A program made the translations under genes and the position numbers. The notes below the pieces were generated by a model. That model was not told the DNA's origin and ran no database searches. It saw only the letters and a program-made list of their open reading frames with translations. Shown here in pieces: positions 1 through 7,170 of a DNA stretch of 34,598 nt (within the stretch, counting starts at the first letter, position 1; every line of letters starts with the position of its first letter). Source of the stretch: Acidobacteriota bacterium (GTDB lineage: Bacteria; Acidobacteriota; Thermoanaerobaculia; Multivoradales; J023); the NCBI GenBank assembly GCA_029263395.1, contig JAJCXO010000243.1, forward strand, positions 1-34,598, read 5' to 3'.

Positions 1-72
1 CGGGCCAGCTTCCGGCAGTGGGCCAAGGAGCTCGAGGTCGCACTCGAAACGAACCCGGAGCCCCGTGGCTGA
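1..72 (+). CDS. C-terminal end of an unknown protein (partial)
   Basis: Frame 1 is open from the first base to a TGA at 70-72 and encodes the last 23 residues of a protein, ending in VALETNPEPRG. The tail is charged and helical-looking, with a Pro/Gly end, as is common at the end of soluble proteins. There is too little to name a family. The stop lies 13 bp before the proposed ATG of the nitroreductase gene, so the two may be co-transcribed. Confidence 0.5.
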   Translation, partial: RASFRQWAKELEVALETNPEPRG

Positions 73-85
73 AGGGCTGAGTTTG

Positions 86-1208
86 ATGGCCATCCACCAA
101 GCAATGACTCGTCGGGCATTCAGCCGAACCGCGGCGGCCGCGGTACTGGAGGCGCCCTACCGTTGGCGTGCTCGGGCCCGGACACGGAGGGCACGTACGA
201 GGGGCTCGTCGCAAAGACATGGCGACATTCTACGGGCTCGATTGATTCAGGACCGACTTTACTCCGGGAGTTCGTCCGGTATGCGACGCTGGCCCCCAAC
301 AGCCACAACACCCAGCCGTGGCGCTTCCGGATCGAGCCCAACCGGATCACGGTGATGCCGGATTTCAGTAGACGTTGTCCGGCCGTCGATCCCGACGACC
401 ATCACCTCTTCGTCAGCCTCGGCTGCGCGTCCGAGAACCTGATACGCGCGGCCAAGGCGCATGGACTACGGGCGCATGTATCGATGGAAGGTATGAAGGA
501 GGAGGGTGAGATCCAGATCGATTTCGAGCCGGTCTCGCCTTCAGAATCGCCGCTGTTCCGAGCCATACCTCGACGCCAGTGCACACGAGCCGAGTATGAC
601 GGCAGAGCCGTGCCGTCCGAGCAGCTAGCCTTGCTTGAAGCGACAGGACAGAGCGAGAGTGTGGCTGTCCAGGTGTTCACTGACAAACGCGACCTGGATA
701 GGATCCTCGAGTACGTTGTGGCAGGCAACAGCGCGCAGATGAACGATGAGGCCTTCATCACCGAGCTCAAGGACTGGGTACGCTTCAGTGAGTCGACTGT
801 CGTCCGGCATCGTGATGGGCTCTTCTCTGCCTCATCAGGCAACCCCACACTACCGAACTGGCTCGGCAAGTTCTTATTCGACTTCGCGTTTACGGAAGAC
901 GCTGAGAACGACAAGTACGGACGTCAAATTCGGAGCTCCGCAGGCGTGATCGCATTCGTCTCCGAGCGAGACGATAGAGAGAGGTGGGTCGAAGTCGGGC
1001 GGTGCTATCAGCGCTTTGCCTTGCAGGCCACTGCATTTGGGCTGTGCCATGCCCACATCAACCAGGCTGTTGAGGTGCCAGAGGTACGAGCGCAGCTCTC
1101 GGACTACCTGGGTATCGGACACCGACGACCAGACCTGCTCGTTCGCTTCGCTACGGTCCCGAGCTGCCCAAATCGCTGCGCCGCCCGGTCGATCAGGTGC
1201 TTGCCTGA
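86..1208 (+). pseudogene. Acg-family nitroreductase, Tat lipoprotein, two apparent frameshifts
   Basis: The central frame encodes a nitroreductase-fold protein of the Acg (Rv2032-like) type. The motif LAPNSHNTQPW near its start is the usual flavin-side signature of that family. The gene is not open end to end. An ATG at 86 (SD-like GAAGGG at 71-76) opens a Tat leader with MTRRAFSRTAAAAVL, but the body is in another frame. One extra G near 147-150 would join them as VLGGALPLACSG, a lipoprotein-like cleavage site. At the 3' end the family-typical tail LPKSLRRPVDQVLA followed by TGA at 1206-1208 also lies out of frame. One extra G near 1149-1151 would restore RFGYGPEL. Read without repair, the body runs from a TTG at 163 to a stop at 1242. 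Either the gene is decaying, or two G bases were lost in sequencing. The family is fairly sure; the substrate is unknown. Confidence 0.75.
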
Positions 1209-1412
1209 TTGTGCTCTCGTTAGAGATACCAGCGCCTGCTGAGCGGCCCGCCAGGACTTACCTTACCCCCATCACGGCCGCTACCCACGATACGGTGTAG
1301 CGGCAGCCGCTGAGCAAGCAAAGGCGGCTGAGGCTTCGTCGAACGACGAGACAGCGAGTGACAGCGAATCGGCGGAGTCGCCTAGCAGCTAGTTGAGTCG
1401 AGCTTGTCCTAA

Positions 1413-1601
1413 TGTGGCGGAGCGGCGGCCGCCTGGATCAAAGGGAAGGCCGTAAACATCGCAGCAACGCTCGCATTTGCAGCCGGATATTGGATTGGCG
1501 AGAACGTGGCGGACCCCGATGGTGACCTCTCCGGCGGCGCGGCCGGCTTGCTCCATGACACTTTCGGAGATGCGCCGGGTTGGCTACAAGATCTCTTCTA
1601 G
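1413..1601 (+). pseudogene. possible 3' remnant of a small membrane or secreted protein gene
   Basis: Following an in-frame TAA at 1410-1412, this frame is open for 62 codons without an ATG and ends in TAG. It reads with a natural-looking composition: a small-residue start (CGGAAAAW), then WIKGKAVNIAATLAFAAGYW and an acidic tail ending in GDAPGWLQDLF. The first half could be a short hydrophobic helix, and the GG before AAAAW recalls a double-glycine leader. No start codon or ribosome site was found, so it is probably the tail of a degraded gene. The rest of 1209-1776 shows no gene. An open stretch at 1243-1392 reads as a charged Ala/Glu/Ser-rich tail with no start codon. Confidence 0.25.
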
Positions 1602-1616
1602 GGGTCCGACGCGGCA

Positions 1617-1658
1617 GAAGTGGTGCCTCGCACCGCTGAAGTAGTGCCTGGCACCGCT
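1617..1658 (+). repeat. REP-like tandem pair of 21-bp palindromic units
   Basis: Two adjacent 21-bp copies differ at two positions. Each contains a palindrome around GTGCC/GGCAC: GGTGC-CTC-GCACC in the first and GTGCC-T-GGCAC in the second. A shorter 13-bp duplication (CACCGCTCGGCAG, twice) follows directly to about 1677. This looks like a small intergenic REP-type repeat; no transposase is nearby. Confidence 0.55.
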
Positions 1659-1776
1659 CGGCAGCACCGCTCGGCAGAAGTAGCCGTGGCCGGCATCCGC
1701 CCAGATGATTTGGGCTGTCCAACAGTCCTGTTTTCTACCGTGGGCCCTACCCCACTTCAGCCTGCTGTGAACGCGT

Positions 1777-1827
1777 GTGAACCGAATGGTTCACCCGAAT
1801 CTCGAAGAACTTGAACCGATCGGTGCA
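1777..1827 (+). promoter_or_regulatory. two matched dyads, candidate upstream activator sites
   Basis: Site 1 (1777-1794) is GTGAACC-GAAT-GGTTCAC, a perfect 7-bp inverted repeat with a 4-bp spacer. Site 2 (1812-1827) is TGAACC-GATC-GGTGCA, the same layout with one mismatch. Their centres are 34 bp apart. They lie about 154 and 120 bp upstream of the start point predicted from the sigma-54 element at 1914-1929. That is the usual place for enhancer sites of a sigma-54 activator. The cognate regulator is not in this window. Confidence 0.6.
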
Positions 1828-1913
1828 CCTGAACTTAAAACTCGATCGACCCTCACCGCACTAACCGACGTGCGACTCGCCCTCGGCCGTGAATCCGACC
1901 CGCTGCCCAAGGC

Positions 1914-1929
1914 TGGCACGGCTCTTGCG
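1914..1929 (+). promoter_or_regulatory. sigma-54 (RpoN) -24/-12 promoter
   Basis: The sequence TGGCACG-GCTC-TTGC matches the RpoN consensus TGGCACG-N4-TTGC at every fixed base. The GG and GC doublets have the required spacing (12 bp from the second G to the C). The predicted start point is near 1940, giving a leader of about 74 nt before the ATG at 2014. Because RpoN promoters need an ATP-driven activator, the gene downstream is expected to respond to a specific signal. Confidence 0.75.
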
Positions 1930-2013
1930 ATTTCTTGGTGACAGGTCGTCACCCTAGAACAGCCATAAACTTAGCGCGCCCCGAAGACATCCCCACAACT
2001 AAGGAGGTTCGAG

Positions 2014-3522
2014 ATGCCCCACCCAGCCAGTCTGATGACGAGTTCCAAGGCCCTGACGAAAACATCAAGCAGCCAGTTCACGATCGTCGTCCTGCTACTT
2101 TCCTTGATCGCAACCCCATCTTGGGCCGAGCCGGCCGAATCGCCCTGCCAGGGCTCGCTCGACTTCCTGCAGGAGGCCTATGCCAAGGACAAGGCGACCC
2201 AGAACGCATTCAAGCTCACCTTCGAACATCTGAAGCCCTTGCCCAAGGGCTATTACTACAACGAATCGCAAGAGAACCCGTGGAAGACAGGCAACTCGGG
2301 CGGTGAAGATCTCATGCACGCCGTCGTAGAGTTCTACCAGCAGGTCTGCACCCTGGTGCCCGAGATCATCGGCACCAACGACAACGCCCTCGATTCGATT
2401 CAATACTTCGCCTGGCTCTACTACCACAACAACCCGGGACGCATGATGGTGGAAGGAATCGATCCCGCAGATTCCAGCAAGCCGCTCCCCACCGTTCAGG
2501 AGTTCTTGATCCGGTTCAACAACGAATACAAAACCTACATGGACAGCAGTTCCTCCCAGTTTGCCGTGCAGGAATGGGTCGACGACCCGCGTCTCGAGAT
2601 CGACGACTACATCCTCACCGAGGCCTCCGACTATCCCAGCTGGAATGCGTTTTTCGCCCGCGACATCAAGATCTCGACCCGCCCCGTCACCATGCCAGAC
2701 CGCGACTACGTGGTCGTCTCCCCCACCGACTGCATCATGAACCCCTTGGTGCAGGTGCTCGAGTTGGACACCGGGGACGTACACCGCAGGCTGCTCGAAA
2801 ACCCCCTGCAGCATGACACGGTGCTCGATGTCAAAGGCATCCCGATTTCGGTCTCGAGCCTTCTGGCCAACGCCCCGGAGGACGTCAAGAGGAGATTTGA
2901 TGGCGGGACCGGCCTGTCCTGCGTCTTGATGCCCAACACCTATCACCACTTCCACAGTCCGGTGGACGGCATCATCAGGTATGCCGAGATCGTCGAGGCC
3001 GGCGTTGAAAACAAGGATGCCTGGGGCACCTTCGGCTACAGCGATTGGCCCAACTGGGTGCCACTCGACGGCAACGTGGGCCGCCCAGGCACTGACTTCA
3101 GTCAGTTCGAGGGCTTCCAACGCGGCGTCGTCATCATCGAGGTCAGCTACGAGAACCTGCCGAACAAGAAGCCGGAAATGCTCAAGGGACTCGTGGCCTC
3201 CATCCCGGTGGGGCTCGACACGGTCGGCTCAGTGGTCTTTGCCGACGGCGTCGAGGAGGGGGCGCGGGTGGTGAAAGGCATCACCGAGTTCGGCAATTTC
3301 TTCTTCGGCGGCTCGTTGAACATCCTGCTCTTCTCTCCGATCGAGTGCGAAGGCCATCCGGCCGAATGCCACGACGTACAGATGCTCACTCCGGCGGTAC
3401 AGACCCGCATGGGCAACCAGATCGGCATCCTGAACACCCCCTACCCTGCTCCCTCCACGCCGTGGACTCCCGACTCGGGCCGCACGAGGGACCGCAAGGT
3501 CTTGCGGCATCTGCACCAGTGA
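2014..3522 (+). CDS. secreted phosphatidylserine decarboxylase-family protein
   Basis: A 502-aa protein of the PS decarboxylase family, pyruvoyl enzymes that self-cleave at a serine to make their cofactor. Visible landmarks are SPTDC with Asp239 (usual SPADG), YHHFHSPVDG at 310-319, and FFFGGSLNILLF with the cleavage serine at Ser434 (usual GGST). The start ATG follows a strong AAGGAGG at 2000-2006. Residues 1-38 form a signal peptide (basic n-region, hydrophobic VVLLLSLIATPSWA, then E), so the enzyme is exported rather than the usual inner-membrane cytoplasmic-facing form. A region of about 200 residues precedes the catalytic part. The family also includes enzymes that decarboxylate free amino acids such as tryptophan, so phosphatidylserine is not assured as substrate. 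The Thr after GGS is Leu, which may affect processing. The gene is preceded by a sigma-54 promoter. Confidence 0.8.
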   Translation: MPHPASLMTSSKALTKTSSSQFTIVVLLLSLIATPSWAEPAESPCQGSLDFLQEAYAKDKATQNAFKLTFEHLKPLPKGYYYNESQENPWKTGNSGGEDLMHAVVEFYQQVCTLVPEIIGTNDNALDSIQYFAWLYYHNNPGRMMVEGIDPADSSKPLPTVQEFLIRFNNEYKTYMDSSSSQFAVQEWVDDPRLEIDDYILTEASDYPSWNAFFARDIKISTRPVTMPDRDYVVVSPTDCIMNPLVQVLELDTGDVHRRLLENPLQHDTVLDVKGIPISVSSLLANAPEDVKRRFDGGTGLSCVLMPNTYHHFHSPVDGIIRYAEIVEAGVENKDAWGTFGYSDWPNWVPLDGNVGRPGTDFSQFEGFQRGVVIIEVSYENLPNKKPEMLKGLVASIPVGLDTVGSVVFADGVEEGARVVKGITEFGNFFFGGSLNILLFSPIECEGHPAECHDVQMLTPAVQTRMGNQIGILNTPYPAPSTPWTPDSGRTRDRKVLRHLHQ

Positions 3523-3558
3523 GGGCGACGACGGCCTCCAACTAAGGGGAGTACGGTC

Positions 3559-3780
3559 GTGACCCCGCTACAACAACCGACGATCGAGCCATTGGATCCG
3601 ACCGAGGAGCCCGATCATCCGTTGATCAACCACCGTGTCCAAGATGAGGCGCCCGATCACCAGCGGATCCGGCGCCTCCACCGCAACAAGCCGCAGGATC
3701 AACCGACGATCGGGCGTCGGATCCGTTCCACGACGGTGGATCAAGCGATGATCCAGCAAATGTCGGTCGACATTTCGTGA
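3559..3780 (+). CDS. possible small repeat-containing protein (73 aa)
   Basis: A GTG at 3559 sits 7 bp after a good AAGGGGAG ribosome site (3544-3551) just downstream of the decarboxylase gene, so translation is plausible. The product is polar and basic, with no hydrophobic core. It carries a recurring D-[HQ]-x-x-I pattern (DHPLI, DHQRI, DQPTI, DQAMI) that mirrors the GATC-rich DNA repeats beneath it. The pattern may be a by-product of the DNA repeat rather than selected protein. No family recognised. Confidence 0.3.
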   Translation: MTPLQQPTIEPLDPTEEPDHPLINHRVQDEAPDHQRIRRLHRNKPQDQPTIGRRIRSTTVDQAMIQQMSVDIS

Positions 3781-3945
3781 ATCAGCCGATGATCCGGCCA
3801 ATGTCGGTCGACATTTCGCGAATCAAGCGATGATCCGGCCAATGTCGGTCGACATCTCGCGAATCAAGCGATGATCCAGCGTCTTGTCGTCGACCAAATT
3901 GCCGATCATCGGCTGTTGGAACGGCGATTTTCCTCCGGGTGATCC
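3581..3945. other. GATC-dense repeat tract
   Basis: About sixteen GATC sites fall in roughly 365 bp, where one or two are expected by chance. Most sit in variants of a degenerate unit resembling GATCAAGCGATGATCC, and a palindromic variant (CCGATCATCGG) lies at 3902-3912. The tract fills the convergent gap between the decarboxylase gene and meaB. GATC clusters are known at replication origins and in methylation-controlled switches, but no dnaA, parB or dam gene is visible here. Confidence 0.6.
3739..3881 (+). repeat. 41-bp tandem repeat, 3.5 copies
   Basis: Units at 3739-3779, 3780-3820 and 3821-3861 and a half unit at 3862-3881 keep an exact 41-bp period with a few substitutions. Each full unit contains the dyad ATGTCG-GT-CGACAT (8+8 bp in the first copy) and the GATGATCC motif. 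There are no variable spacers, so this is not a CRISPR array. Confidence 0.85.
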
Positions 3946-3966
3946 AATATCCGGAGCGTTGCGGGT

Positions 3967-3990
3967 CACGGCGGGATTCATTCCCGCGTG
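3967..3990 (-). terminator. hairpin over the meaB stop codon
   Basis: GCGGGA-TTCAT-TCCCGC pairs over 6 bp with CAC/GTG extending the stem past a bulge. The meaB TGA lies at the loop. No run of U follows in either direction, so it could be a transcript-end stabiliser rather than a full intrinsic terminator for the convergent genes. Confidence 0.4.
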
Positions 3991-4964
3991 ACAGAGCGCG
4001 TCAACTCGAGCAACCGGGTTGCGGCAAGAGTTGGCGTGATCTGCCCCGAAGCGACTTGTTGTTCGATCTCAGGCAGCGCGGCAACAATCCTGGGATGGCT
4101 GCGAAAACTCCCCAACACCGACTCCTCCACCAACGACCACATCCATTGCAACTGCTGCTGGCGACGTTTCGCTGCCAGCTCGTCGTGTTCCAGCAGAGTT
4201 TGACGGTGCTCCTGGAGCTTCTCCCACAACGCCTCGAGTCCGGTCTCTTCGAGCGAGCTGACGGTGAGTACTGGCGGCTTCCAATTGGGACTCGATGGTC
4301 GGACAAACTTCAGGGCCGCGAGATATTGCTGGCAGGCTTGCCGTGCCGCCGCCACTCGATCCCCATCCGCCTTGTTGACCGTGACCAGGTCGACAAGCTC
4401 GAGAATGCCTCGTTTGATGCCCTGCAACTCGTCGCCGGCATTGGGCAACAGCAACAGCAACACGCTGTCGACCATGCCAGCAACCATGATCTCGGACTGC
4501 CCGACTCCAACCGTTTCGACAAAAACCACATCGTAACCGGCAGCCTCACACAACAAGATCGTCTCGCGAGTTTTGCGCGCTACTCCACCGAGCGAGCCGC
4601 CGCTCGGCGACGGCCGGATGAAGGCGCGAGGATCCTTCGCCAACCGTTCCATGCGGGTTTTGTCGCCGAGAATGCTGCCGCCGGACACCGAGCTCGAAGG
4701 GTCGATCGCGAGCACCGCCAAGCGGTGCTCGCGGGCGGTCAGAAACGTCCCCATGGCATCGAGAAACGTGCTCTTGCCGACGCCGGGCACGCCGGTGACG
4801 CCCACTCGGGCGGCCCGTCCAGTGCGCGGCAGAAGCCGACTCAACAACTCCTGAGCGAGTTGCTGGTGATCCCGACGATTGCTTTCGACCAGGGTGATGG
4901 CGCGACCCAAGATCGCACGATCACCGGCGATGATGCCTTCGGTGTAGGCGTCGATGTCGAGCAT
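3978..4964 (-). CDS. meaB: methylmalonyl-CoA mutase-associated GTPase MeaB (ArgK family)
   Basis: A 328-aa G3E-family P-loop GTPase that acts as chaperone for adenosylcobalamin-dependent methylmalonyl-CoA mutase. It gates cofactor loading and helps remove inactivated B12. The Walker A motif GVPGVGKS is at 58-65. The family blocks LAIDPSSSVSGGSILGDKTR, RPSPSGGSLGGVA, VETVGVGQSE and the NKAD base-recognition motif are all present. Length is normal for the family. It is the last gene of a minus-strand operon, starting 16 bp after mutB, and its partner mutase genes are directly upstream. The older name ArgK (LAO/AO transport kinase) is a misassignment. Confidence 0.95.
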   Translation of the reverse strand: MLDIDAYTEGIIAGDRAILGRAITLVESNRRDHQQLAQELLSRLLPRTGRAARVGVTGVPGVGKSTFLDAMGTFLTAREHRLAVLAIDPSSSVSGGSILGDKTRMERLAKDPRAFIRPSPSGGSLGGVARKTRETILLCEAAGYDVVFVETVGVGQSEIMVAGMVDSVLLLLLPNAGDELQGIKRGILELVDLVTVNKADGDRVAAARQACQQYLAALKFVRPSSPNWKPPVLTVSSLEETGLEALWEKLQEHRQTLLEHDELAAKRRQQQLQWMWSLVEESVLGSFRSHPRIVAALPEIEQQVASGQITPTLAATRLLELTRSVTRE

Positions 4965-4980
4965 AAACGGCCGGCCCGGA

Positions 4981-7170
4981 CTATTGAGCGTGCCCCAGTC
5001 CCTGGGCCAGCTGATCCAGCAGTTTAGCCGCCGCTTCGGTGATCACCGTGCCGGGGCCAAAAATTGCCGCCGCCCCGGCGCCATAAAGCGCCTGGTAATC
5101 CCCTGGCGGCACGACGCCACCGACCACGATCATGATGTCGTTGCGGCCGTGATGATCCAACGCTTTGCGCAGTTGTGGCACCAGCGTGAGGTGACCTGCC
5201 GCTAGTGAACTGGCGCCGACGATGTGCACGTCGTTCTCGACCGCTTGCAGAGCGGTTTCTTCAGGGGTTTGGAACAACGGTCCAACATCGACGTCGAACC
5301 CTAGATCGACAAAGGCGGTAGCGATCACTTTTTGACCACGGTCGTGACCATCCTGCCCCATCTTGGCGACCAGGATGCGGGGGCGCCGGCCCTCCAACTC
5401 GGCAAATTGATCCACCCGCCTTCGAATACCCTCAACTTTATCCATGGCACTGCCCATCTCCGCGCTGTAGACCCCAGAAATTGTCTGGACAGTGGCCTGG
5501 TGGCGTCCCCAGACATCGGTGAGTGCCTCGGAAATTTCACCCACTGTGGCGCGGGCGCGGGCCGCATCCACCGCTAGCTCCAATAGGTTGCCGTCCCCCT
5601 GTTCGGCACTCGACCTGAGGGCGTTCAGGGTTTCCGATACCGCTTTATCGTCACGCAACCGCCGCAGCTCTGCTAGCCGGGCAACTTGGGCTTCTCGCAC
5701 CGCGGTGTTGTCCACTTTGAGGACGTCGATCTGCTCGTCGATCTCAGAACGATATTTGTTGACGCCAACAATGCCGCGTGTGCCAGAGTCGATTAACGCC
5801 TGGGTGCGGGCGGCGGCCTCTTCGATGCGCAGTTTCGGTAGGCCGGACTCGAGCGCTTTGGCCATGCCACCAAGGTCTTCTATTTCCTGAATATGCTGCC
5901 GAGCCCGATCCGCTAGCTGATGCGTCAGACGCTCGACGAAGTAGCTCCCACCCCAGGGATCGATCACCCGGCAGCTGCCGGTTTCGTGCTGGATGAACAG
6001 CTGAGTATTGCGGGCCAGCCGCGCACTCTCCTGGGACGGCAAGGCCAAGGCCTCATCATAAGAATTTGTGTGCAGGGATTGGGTATGGCCGTGGACCGCC
6101 GCCATCGCTTCAATGGAAGTGCGGGTGACGTTGTTCATCACATCTTGCGCCGTCAAACTCCACCCCGAGGTCTGGCAGTGGGTGCGCAGCATCATGGACT
6201 TGGGATTCTTCGGCCCAAAACGAACCATCATTTCCGCCCACAACAGGCGGGCGGCGCGCAGTTTGGCAACTTCCATGAAGTAGTCCATGCCGACGGCCCA
6301 GAAGAACGACAGGCGCGGTGCAAAACTGTCGATGTCGAGGCCGCTAGCCAGACCGGTGCGCACATACTCGAGACCATCCGCCAAGGTGTAACCGAGCTCT
6401 AGATCGGCGGTGGCTCCCGCCTCTTGCATGTGGTACCCAGAAATCGAGATCGAATTGAAACGCGGCATGTGGCTCGACGTGTACTTGAAGATGTCGGCGA
6501 TAATGCGCATCGAAGGCTGGGGTGGGTAAATGTAGGTGTTGCGGACCATGAACTCTTTGAGCACGTCGTTCTGAATCGTGCCGGTGAGTTGGTTGGTCGT
6601 AACCCCCTGTTCTTCAGCAGCCACGATATACAGCGCCATGATCGGCAACACGGCGCCGTTCATGGTCATCGAGACACTCATCCGGTCGAGGGGAATGCCG
6701 TCGAACAAGAGTCGCATGTCGAGCAAGGAGTCGATGGCCACCCCGGCCATGCCAACGTCACCAGTGACTCTGGGATGGTCCGAATCGTAACCGCGATGGG
6801 TTGGCAGATCGAAGGCGATCGACAGCCCGCGCTGGCCGGCGGCGAGATTCTTGCGATAAAACGCGTTCGAAGCCTCGGCGGTCGAAAAGCCGGCATATTG
6901 CCGTATGGTCCACGGTCGACGCACGTACATGGTGGTGTAAGGCCCACGGATGAAAGGCGCAAACCCGGGCTTGGAATCCAAGTACTTCAAGCCCGCCAAG
7001 TCACCCGCGGTGTAATGCGACTGGACGTCAATCCCTTCGGGAGTCGACGTTGTCCCCACCGTGGTCGTCAACACCGTGGAGGGATCTTTGGGGGGCACGT
7101 CGGCCGTGGGTGCCTCAAAGCTCCCAGCGTCGTCGAAGTTGAGGTTTGCAAAATCCGGAATGGTGCTCAT
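4981..7170 (-). CDS. mutB: methylmalonyl-CoA mutase large (catalytic) subunit
   Basis: A 729-aa adenosylcobalamin-dependent mutase that interconverts succinyl-CoA and (R)-methylmalonyl-CoA in propionate, odd-chain and branched-chain metabolism. The N-terminal TIM barrel has [20 protein letters not shown] and the substrate-channel segment [18 protein letters not shown]. The C-terminal B12 domain has [11 protein letters not shown], where His609 of the D-x-H-x-x-G motif is the lower axial cobalt ligand. Its ATG overlaps the TGA of mutA (ATGA), which implies translational coupling and a 1:1 heterodimer. It ends in TAG, evidence that TAG is an ordinary stop here. No epimerase or propionyl-CoA carboxylase gene lies in this window. 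Confidence 0.97.
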   Translation of the reverse strand: MSTIPDFANLNFDDAGSFEAPTADVPPKDPSTVLTTTVGTTSTPEGIDVQSHYTAGDLAGLKYLDSKPGFAPFIRGPYTTMYVRRPWTIRQYAGFSTAEASNAFYRKNLAAGQRGLSIAFDLPTHRGYDSDHPRVTGDVGMAGVAIDSLLDMRLLFDGIPLDRMSVSMTMNGAVLPIMALYIVAAEEQGVTTNQLTGTIQNDVLKEFMVRNTYIYPPQPSMRIIADIFKYTSSHMPRFNSISISGYHMQEAGATADLELGYTLADGLEYVRTGLASGLDIDSFAPRLSFFWAVGMDYFMEVAKLRAARLLWAEMMVRFGPKNPKSMMLRTHCQTSGWSLTAQDVMNNVTRTSIEAMAAVHGHTQSLHTNSYDEALALPSQESARLARNTQLFIQHETGSCRVIDPWGGSYFVERLTHQLADRARQHIQEIEDLGGMAKALESGLPKLRIEEAAARTQALIDSGTRGIVGVNKYRSEIDEQIDVLKVDNTAVREAQVARLAELRRLRDDKAVSETLNALRSSAEQGDGNLLELAVDAARARATVGEISEALTDVWGRHQATVQTISGVYSAEMGSAMDKVEGIRRRVDQFAELEGRRPRILVAKMGQDGHDRGQKVIATAFVDLGFDVDVGPLFQTPEETALQAVENDVHIVGASSLAAGHLTLVPQLRKALDHHGRNDIMIVVGGVVPPGDYQALYGAGAAAIFGPGTVITEAAAKLLDQLAQGLGHAQ

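Noticed and set aside
1438-1722. Minus-strand Arg-rich open frame in the first gap
   Set aside because: It looks like the shadow of GC-rich plus-strand sequence, with no ribosome site.
3568-3801. Minus-strand open frame across the GATC repeats
   Set aside because: Its composition only mirrors the DNA repeat, no ribosome site is seen, and the opposite strand has the better start.
3739-3881. CRISPR array
   Set aside because: The repeats are contiguous, with no unique spacers and no cas genes.
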